This document shows positions 57,964-64,000 of a DNA stretch of 64,000 nt, piece by piece. The first letter of the stretch is position 1; the number at the start of each line of letters is the position of its first letter. Source of the stretch: a virus; IMG/VR virus record IMGVR_UViG_3300031576_000001, positions 62,001 through 126,000 of that record. One strand, given 5' to 3'. The translations under genes were made by a program, and so were the position numbers. The notes below the pieces were generated by a model, which ran no database searches, had not been told where the DNA came from, and was given only the letters and a program-made list of their open reading frames with translations.

Positions 57964-60900
57964 ATGACACAACCCTACACTTACAACCGCCGCCGAGAAG
58001 CCGCTGTCGAAGAGCCTACCGAGGAGAACATCGGAGAGGTGGTGGTAGCTGAGTACATTGTATTCCTCTGGGCGGTAGACACTTACCTACGGTACCTGGA
58101 GGAGTCCGCTGGTGGTGTGGCTGACGATATAGCGGGCGCTGGACTGCGCATCCTACGCAGTCTGGAGGGTGCGGTAGCCGAGGGTGTCAAGACGCTCTTG
58201 ACCTCTGGCGTGTCCACCCCTGGGGCAAAGGCACTCCTAGAGGCTGCTTTTGCAAAGGCGGTAACCAACGAGGATGGTGTGTCGGCGCGGGCGTACAAGA
58301 TTCGAGCCGTGATTACCCGTGGCGGCGCTGCCCTCATCAAGCACATTTTTGGTACGAGCCGTAAGGCAGCCAAGGAAGTGTGGGACGGTCTTGCTGCGGT
58401 TCGTCAGGACGACCCTGACATGGCGCTAAGTAAGCTAGACATCATCACGCTACAGAACAAGCGGCTGGACAAGTGGATTAGCGTAGCCTCCGAGAGTGCA
58501 AAGCCTCGGTCGGCGCCGCCCATGAGTGCGGTAGCAGAGGCGGCGGCTGTGGCCACGGAAGCAGCTACGTCTCTCATGGAGAGCAAGCTCAAAGAGACGG
58601 GTTCTGTACCAGGCTCACAGGCTAGTGCGCAAGCTCAGGACGCCCACACCGCCAACGTGAAAGCCGTGGAGGACGACGCAAAGGCCGCCGCGCAAAAGGT
58701 GATGAAGCAAACCGGCGAGGAGGATAAGCCGGTTACCAAGAGTGAGGCGATTGCGATTGCTACTGCGGTGGCAGCGGCTACCAAGGCAGCGCCCGCAATA
58801 CCGGACAACATCCCGAAGGCTTTCACCAATAACGGTCGCCCTCTTGACCCGGAGCAAATGGCGGCTGCGTTGACGGACGGCAAGGTGCTTGTAGCAGCCG
58901 GCGCCGGTAGCGGCAAGTGTGTCCGCGGGGACACACTCATCGGGACATTGGGCGGTACCATCCGTATTGATGGGTGTCAACATAACCCACTGGTGCGCGC
59001 TGTACGCTCGGATTCCCTTAGTGTGGAGGCTAGGGCGGGGCAGTGGCTCGACATGGGAACGGACTTCGTTACCGAGGTAGAAACTCGGAGTGGAATTCGG
59101 ATTCGAGCCACTAAGGAGCACCCTCTTTTGGCGTGGAACGGCGCTGCTACCTGGGTCAAGGTGGGGGACATGCTAGGGGGGGAGCACCTCTTTATTCTTC
59201 CTGGGTACGCCCTCGGGACCGGGGCAGAAACGGTGGACCCCGATGAGGCATATCTTATAGGTCTCTTCATGGGGGATGGGTGTACCTCGAAGTACACCGT
59301 TTCGTGGTCTCGTGGGGGAGAATATCTACCCAAGCACTTTCATGCACTAGCCAGGCAGTTCTGGGGTGTGGATACGATCAAAGTCTACCCGAGGGCGGGT
59401 AGCTTGAGTGTGGAGCACCGTATTTCATCAAAAGACCTCGTGGACCGGCTTGTCGCACAAGGGGTCGCGTATCCCTCTGCGCGTGTGAAGGAGGTACCCT
59501 CTTGGCTCTTGCAAGCAAGTGATGCAGAGCGCATTCGATTCTTGCAAGGGCTCTTTGATACAGACGGGACCGCAGCCGGTTCAAGATGTGTGGAATGGGT
59601 CTCTGCATCCGAGACCCTGGCTCGTCAGGTACATCAAATGCTCATCGGGCTTGGCGTGGTGGGAATGTTGAAACCTAAACACGTTGAGGGGTACGAACAC
59701 ACCTACTGGCGCGTGCTCATTGGCTCTGAACAGATGCGAAACTTCAGAGCTGTAGTGGGTTTCAGGTACGAGTTGTCCAAAGTGGCGGCAGTTGATGACC
59801 TCTGTGACCGAGAGTGTAACCCAAACGTGGATGTTTACCCACACACCGCAGACCTACTTAAGAGAGTGCGGGAGTCGTGGAAGAAGCAAGGGCGCTGGCA
59901 AGGACACTCGCAGTCTCTTTTGATGGATGACCGTTGGGTCGTGGTCAAAGACTACCTGCTAGGGAAGAGGAACCCGTCTCGTCAGAAGCTACTTGATTTG
60001 ATACAAGGCTCTGAGAGCGACGAGGCACATCTTTTGGAGGCTCTGTCCCACTATTACCTGGACGAAGTGGTGACTGTGCGTAGGGACGTAGAGCGGTGCC
60101 AGGTTTATGATTTTCATGTGCCAGAAGCCCACAGTTTCGTGGCAAACGGGATCGTGTCGCACAACACCACCTGTGTGATTAGCCGTATTGCTTATCTCAT
60201 TCAAGACAAGAATGTGCGTCCAAAGCGCATCATAGCAGTAACGTTTGCCAAGAAGGCTGCTGGTGAAATCAAGGAGCGTGTTCACGCCAAGACCGGGCTT
60301 ACGGACAAGACTGGTCCCTTCATGGGGACGCTAAACTCCATGGGGATGCGTTTCATAACAGGCTCTCCTGATGACGGTGTGCCTACCTTCGGCACGCCTG
60401 AAGAGGCTGCCATGATGCGTCGCCCTCGCTTCATTTCGGGGAAGGGGGGGATCAGCCCGTCTGTCTTCACCAAGACCATTACGGGCATCTTCAACGAGTG
60501 TAGCCCTGACGCGCTGTCTAAGCACACCGGTTTCGCCAAGGCTGTCTTTGCTAAGGGTGCTCCCAACGCGAAGAAGATGGGCACGTTCATTAGCAAGTGG
60601 CGTGGTAATCAGATTACCTGGCAGGACGCCCGCGCTCAAGCCACCTCCAAGTCAGAGAGTCAAGCTGCTTTCTGGTACGAGTGTTACATGGGCTTGAAGG
60701 GTGATATTCCCGGGTGGCGTCCTCCCTGTCCGACCAAGCTGCACACCAAGTTCATGGACCGCTACCGTCGAGGTGGTGAGCGTCTAGGGGACATGGACGA
60801 TCAGCTACAGATTTTCCATAACATTCTCAAGAGGGACATTTCAGCACGCAAGCTGGTTCAAGGCATGTTCGATCACGTCATCGTCGATGAGGGTCAGGAC

Positions 60901-62772
60901 ATGAACGTAACCCAGATGGGTGTCTTTGACCTCATGACCGAGCACGTTGGGGATGGTAGTGACGGGCGCTCCGCGTGGGTGGTGGGTGACGCAAATCAGG
61001 CAATCTTCCAATTTCGCGGGAGCAAACCGGAGCAGTTTGAGGGTTTTTACGACAAAGAAACTTGGAAAACTCGGATGATTCAGACCAACTACCGTTGCCA
61101 GCCTGAGATCATCGCAGCCGCGAACAAGCTCATTGCTGACAAGCAGTCTCCGATACCCTTCAAGGCTCGTCCTGCCCCGCACAAGGTCAACGGGGAGGCG
61201 TCTATCACGGTAGACATGCCGGAAGACCTCACGCAAGCGGCTCTGGTTACGATGCGAGGGGTGCGTAAGGACATGGACATGGGCGGTCAGCCCATGGACC
61301 ACGCGGTTCTCTCGCGCACCAACCGTGAGCTAAACGACTTTGAGACCGCGTGCATCATCAACGAGATCCCTTACACAAAGAGGGGGGGTAAGGCGTTTCT
61401 TGACGCCCCTGAGATCCAGGCTGTCCTTGGCTATCTGCGCCTGGAAACGTCAACCTCTTTCGAGGAGCGGAAAAAGTCTCTGGTTGCCATGATGATGAAA
61501 CCCAACCGTGGGTTCTACGGCAAGCCCGAGGAAATTATGAAGGCTGTCGAGGACACCATGGACACCATGGCCAGGATGAAGCGCACCGACGTTAGCCTCA
61601 TCGACCCGGCAGAAATCCTGAAAAACCCTAACTTCAGGTCCATGTTCGCCAGTGCCTACCTCGGACCCAAGAAGGCAGACTTCCTGGTGCAGTACCGCGA
61701 CAACCCTTACAAGGGTGAGGCGGCTTGGAAGTACAAGGTGCAAGACCTTGTGACCAGCATTTCCGCGGTTCCTGGCGACCTGGCAAAGATCAACGCCTTT
61801 GTTCAAACGGAGCCTACTACCGAAGCACTGATGAACTTCGTGCTTGACAACGTAAGCTCGACGCAAAGCGAGTGGGACAAGCAAACACAGCAAAAGGTGT
61901 GGACCAAGACCACCCTGCGTCAGCAAATCAGCAATGACGTTGCTATGTTCTCAGGTGATGACGAAGAGGCTACGGACACTAGTGAGGAGGAGTCCTCGGT
62001 AGAGCTTGGTCCTGATGGTACACCCGTACAGAAAGCACAGGCGGCGGCTGGGTTGGGCTCCGTGGCATTCTTGTTTGAGCTTGCGACACCCAACGCCAAC
62101 GACACCAATGAGGGGCTCAACCCCACCAAGGCCAAGGACTTCTTGACCAAGGTGGATCGTTTTGCGCAGAAGGCTGAAAAGCTCTACATCAACCTGGAGA
62201 AATGGGAGACCGAGCAAAAGCAACTGCCCCCTGACCAGCGTGAAAAGAAGCCAAATTGTGTCACGCTTTCAACTTGTCACTCGGTTAAAGGTCTCGAATG
62301 GAAAAACGTCACGGTGTCCATGCCTACTGGCAAGTTTCCGCTCCCTCTTCGCGTGGACCCGGATGACCCCCCTCCGACCCCTGAGCAAGTGGCAGAGCAC
62401 AACACCGCCGAGCTAAACCTCGCCTACGTAGCCATGACCCGCGCCGCAGAAACCCTGAAGATTGTGTGCCCCATGCACGTTGACGGTAAACCCGCAGGCC
62501 CCTCTGAGTTTGTGTTTCAAGCCGGTCTAGAGAGGGGCGAGAACGTAGCCAAGGTTAGCCAGGGCAGCGCCGAGGACAAGCTGCCCCCGGGCTACTTTGA
62601 AGATACGGAATGGTCTGACACCGACTTTTCCGATACCACCCTCACGGCAAGCGAGGCTGACTACTACGCCCGTATGGAAAGGGAGCACCCTTCTCAGCTA
62701 GCCTGGGATGCCACGCCTGGCGAGCTTGGCGTAGTGGAGCCCACCGTAACCGCTACCAAGTGGGACGCCTGA
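57964..62772 (+). CDS. UvrD-like SF1 helicase with an N-terminal extension and an intein
   Basis: 1602 residues including a 416-residue intein; spliced length about 1186. Residues 1-285 are Ala/Lys-rich and helical. The Walker A motif GAGSGK-TT is split by the intein. Helicase motifs follow: Ia AVTFAKKAAGEI, II IVDEGQD, III VVGDANQAIFQFRG, IV NYRCQPEII, V TCHSVKGLEW, VI AYVAMTRAAETL. All are consistent with UvrD/PcrA-type 3'-5' helicases in replication or repair. The C-terminal 130 residues are acidic. Start ATG follows the preceding TAG directly. It has no in-frame TTA. Confidence 0.9.
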   Translation: MTQPYTYNRRREAAVEEPTEENIGEVVVAEYIVFLWAVDTYLRYLEESAGGVADDIAGAGLRILRSLEGAVAEGVKTLLTSGVSTPGAKALLEAAFAKAVTNEDGVSARAYKIRAVITRGGAALIKHIFGTSRKAAKEVWDGLAAVRQDDPDMALSKLDIITLQNKRLDKWISVASESAKPRSAPPMSAVAEAAAVATEAATSLMESKLKETGSVPGSQASAQAQDAHTANVKAVEDDAKAAAQKVMKQTGEEDKPVTKSEAIAIATAVAAATKAAPAIPDNIPKAFTNNGRPLDPEQMAAALTDGKVLVAAGAGSGKCVRGDTLIGTLGGTIRIDGCQHNPLVRAVRSDSLSVEARAGQWLDMGTDFVTEVETRSGIRIRATKEHPLLAWNGAATWVKVGDMLGGEHLFILPGYALGTGAETVDPDEAYLIGLFMGDGCTSKYTVSWSRGGEYLPKHFHALARQFWGVDTIKVYPRAGSLSVEHRISSKDLVDRLVAQGVAYPSARVKEVPSWLLQASDAERIRFLQGLFDTDGTAAGSRCVEWVSASETLARQVHQMLIGLGVVGMLKPKHVEGYEHTYWRVLIGSEQMRNFRAVVGFRYELSKVAAVDDLCDRECNPNVDVYPHTADLLKRVRESWKKQGRWQGHSQSLLMDDRWVVVKDYLLGKRNPSRQKLLDLIQGSESDEAHLLEALSHYYLDEVVTVRRDVERCQVYDFHVPEAHSFVANGIVSHNTTCVISRIAYLIQDKNVRPKRIIAVTFAKKAAGEIKERVHAKTGLTDKTGPFMGTLNSMGMRFITGSPDDGVPTFGTPEEAAMMRRPRFISGKGGISPSVFTKTITGIFNECSPDALSKHTGFAKAVFAKGAPNAKKMGTFISKWRGNQITWQDARAQATSKSESQAAFWYECYMGLKGDIPGWRPPCPTKLHTKFMDRYRRGGERLGDMDDQLQIFHNILKRDISARKLVQGMFDHVIVDEGQDMNVTQMGVFDLMTEHVGDGSDGRSAWVVGDANQAIFQFRGSKPEQFEGFYDKETWKTRMIQTNYRCQPEIIAAANKLIADKQSPIPFKARPAPHKVNGEASITVDMPEDLTQAALVTMRGVRKDMDMGGQPMDHAVLSRTNRELNDFETACIINEIPYTKRGGKAFLDAPEIQAVLGYLRLETSTSFEERKKSLVAMMMKPNRGFYGKPEEIMKAVEDTMDTMARMKRTDVSLIDPAEILKNPNFRSMFASAYLGPKKADFLVQYRDNPYKGEAAWKYKVQDLVTSISAVPGDLAKINAFVQTEPTTEALMNFVLDNVSSTQSEWDKQTQQKVWTKTTLRQQISNDVAMFSGDDEEATDTSEEESSVELGPDGTPVQKAQAAAGLGSVAFLFELATPNANDTNEGLNPTKAKDFLTKVDRFAQKAEKLYINLEKWETEQKQLPPDQREKKPNCVTLSTCHSVKGLEWKNVTVSMPTGKFPLPLRVDPDDPPPTPEQVAEHNTAELNLAYVAMTRAAETLKIVCPMHVDGKPAGPSEFVFQAGLERGENVAKVSQGSAEDKLPPGYFEDTEWSDTDFSDTTLTASEADYYARMEREHPSQLAWDATPGELGVVEPTVTATKWDA
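58918..60165 (+). mobile_element. LAGLIDADG intein in the helicase Walker A (416 aa)
   Basis: Begins with CVRGDTLIG and ends with IVSHN before Thr+1. Block B is RATKEHPLLAW. LAGLIDADG motifs are LIGLFMGDGC and FLQGLFDTDGT. The closing block is YDFHVPEAHSFVANGIVSHN. The insertion point lies between Lys and Thr of the P-loop, so the unspliced helicase cannot bind ATP. Confidence 0.93.
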
Positions 62773-62786
62773 GAGGAACAGAACCG

Positions 62787-63188
62787 ATGACCACTACAAC
62801 ACCCAAGAAAGCCGCTGCTACATTCGTAGGCTTCACCCTTGAAGAGTTTGACAAGTACATCAAACGCGCCTTCCGGGCCTTCAAGCCTACCCAGGTGAGA
62901 CTAGGCAACGAGTTTGCCTACGTCCTTCACCTCTCAGAGCGGATCAAGATCCTCATCCAGTCGAGTATACACTCCTCGGGGTACGCCGCCGGCTCTGGTA
63001 CGGACCCGATCCGTGTGGGTTTTATGTACGCTGAGTCCAAAGGTGGCTCGCTCAGACCCCTCAAAGGCAAGAGCTTTCCCATTGTCAAGCGCACCGAAAA
63101 CTGGCGCGACAACCTGGAAGACCGCGTGAATGACTACCTAGAGGAGTACGAGTCCAACCGGGGCAACTACAAGGACACGTTTGACTGA
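62787..63188 (+). CDS. hypothetical protein, 133 aa
   Basis: ATG at 62787 with GAGAGG 11 bases upstream; an open frame extends back to 62760 without a start signal. The product is soluble and alpha/beta, with a basic N-terminal helix (FDKYIKRAFRAFKP) and an acidic C-terminus. It follows the helicase closely and may belong to its operon. Function unknown. A 7-bp AGGACAC/GTGTCCT hairpin straddles its stop. Confidence 0.55.
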   Translation: MTTTTPKKAAATFVGFTLEEFDKYIKRAFRAFKPTQVRLGNEFAYVLHLSERIKILIQSSIHSSGYAAGSGTDPIRVGFMYAESKGGSLRPLKGKSFPIVKRTENWRDNLEDRVNDYLEEYESNRGNYKDTFD

Positions 63189-63269
63189 GAGGGTGTCCTA
63201 CTGGGGTGGTTCCGTCTACGCTCCCCCTGAGCGTGCTGAGCTAGCTGCCCCTGTGCTACCCTCCCCAGG

Positions 63270-63989
63270 GTGACACCCTCCTACGCACCCCTCCCCTTGC
63301 ATTTGCGATACGACCCCATTACTCGCCCCTCACCCCAAGAGGCGGACACCGGGGTCGTGGTCTTTTCAACGCTGCCCGCGTTGTACGAGAGCCTCATCCT
63401 CGGTGCGCCCCTACCAAGCACCCTGGTCATCCGGCACTTGACCACGCCCACCCTCTTGGCAGGTACCCTCTTCCTTCACCGGGAAACGCTACTCTCACCC
63501 CTCACGCTGCCCCTGGTTTACGGTCTCGACCTCGCTGAGCGTGAGGGCTTCCCAGCGACGGCTCACCTACCGTCCCTCCCCGAGCTAAGGCTACCCTATG
63601 CCTCTCAGCCCAAGCCAGAAATCACTGCCCGCATAGGGGCTACCGTCGCCACGCTAAGAGACTACCTCGCCTGTCCACCCCCAGAACTACCCAAGGGCGC
63701 CTCTGTGCTTGACGTAGGCTCCAACGGGTTCGTTGTGGCTGAGGGTCTACGCACGCCCCTCCCCCTCTACCAGCAAGGCTACCTGCGGGGTGTCATCTTC
63801 CCCGTAGCCCCCTTCACTACAGTCACCATCTTCAAGAAAAGCCGCCTCGTCCCCATGGACCTTGGCTGCGCGCAACGCTACCTCAAAGCCCTCGACTCTA
63901 GCCTTGGTGTCGCCTTTGACCCCCTCTCCCTCTTGGTGCAAACCCGGCTCACCCGCGAAGAGGTAGTCAAGGTGCTCACCTACTGCTGA
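63270..63989 (+). CDS. hypothetical protein, 239 aa
   Basis: GTG at 63270, with no strong Shine-Dalgarno. The protein is Leu/Pro-rich (LPALYESLILGAPLPSTLVIRHL), alpha/beta and without motifs I recognise. TGTGCTACCCT upstream could be an extended -10 box. Ends in TGA near the window edge. Confidence 0.5.
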   Translation: MTPSYAPLPLHLRYDPITRPSPQEADTGVVVFSTLPALYESLILGAPLPSTLVIRHLTTPTLLAGTLFLHRETLLSPLTLPLVYGLDLAEREGFPATAHLPSLPELRLPYASQPKPEITARIGATVATLRDYLACPPPELPKGASVLDVGSNGFVVAEGLRTPLPLYQQGYLRGVIFPVAPFTTVTIFKKSRLVPMDLGCAQRYLKALDSSLGVAFDPLSLLVQTRLTREEVVKVLTYC

Positions 63990-64000
63990 CCCCCCCCCTG

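Noticed and set aside
1-64000. TTA rarity explained by GC bias alone
   Set aside because: Other AT-rich codons, including TTG, CTT, ATA and AAA, are used freely in the inteins and endonucleases, and bias would not place TTA at gene ends.

Overview
The window is a GC-rich piece of a large tailed phage with a contractile tail (myovirus). It holds a virion block: terminase large subunit, portal, prohead protease, probable scaffold, HK97-type capsid protein, neck and tail proteins, an actin-like ATPase, a very long tail sheath and a UvrD-like helicase. A leftward island of small accessory genes interrupts it. No tRNA, rRNA, integrase or lysis gene is visible. The host cannot be named from the sequence.

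Layout. About 1-31.8 kb: rightward virion genes (packaging, portal, protease, scaffold, capsid, tail-related proteins), mostly with short spacing or overlaps. 31.9-37.6 kb: mainly leftward small genes, with one rightward structural gene at 32.5 kb. 37.7-41.4 kb: a rightward tail/baseplate-type gene split by a split intein and two homing endonucleases. 41.3-43.2 kb: leftward small genes, several encoding single-span membrane proteins with a cysteine pair. 43.2-64 kb: rightward neck/tail genes, a Dps-like protein, the actin-like ATPase, the sheath, small genes and the helicase.

Mobile DNA is dense and sits in or beside virion genes. There are two LAGLIDADG inteins (prohead protease and helicase Walker A), one split intein with a very short N half, four free-standing nucleases with a Vsr-like/PD-(D/E)XK core, and a LAGLIDADG-methyltransferase-zinc-ribbon fusion behind the capsid gene. 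Two of the nucleases carry a synonymously recoded copy of the end of the gene they interrupt.

Most important observation: the leucine codon TTA is essentially absent from gene bodies, including the more AT-rich inteins and endonucleases. It occurs in frame at or near the end of about 28 ORFs, or directly before the next start codon. Reading TTA as a stop removes long overlaps, aligns tandem paralogues, and separates two genes at 37191 with a perfect Shine-Dalgarno between them. I infer that TTA acts as a fourth stop codon here. CDS coordinates below run to the canonical stop, with the TTA position stated; the one exception is 37191-37388.

Shared control elements are also visible: CGTGAATC-N14-RCGTAAGAG just upstream of four start codons, two divergent GTTTCCATATAG elements near 32.3 kb, a double hairpin behind the capsid gene, and a 19-bp perfect inverted repeat over the ribosome binding site of the endonuclease behind the sheath.
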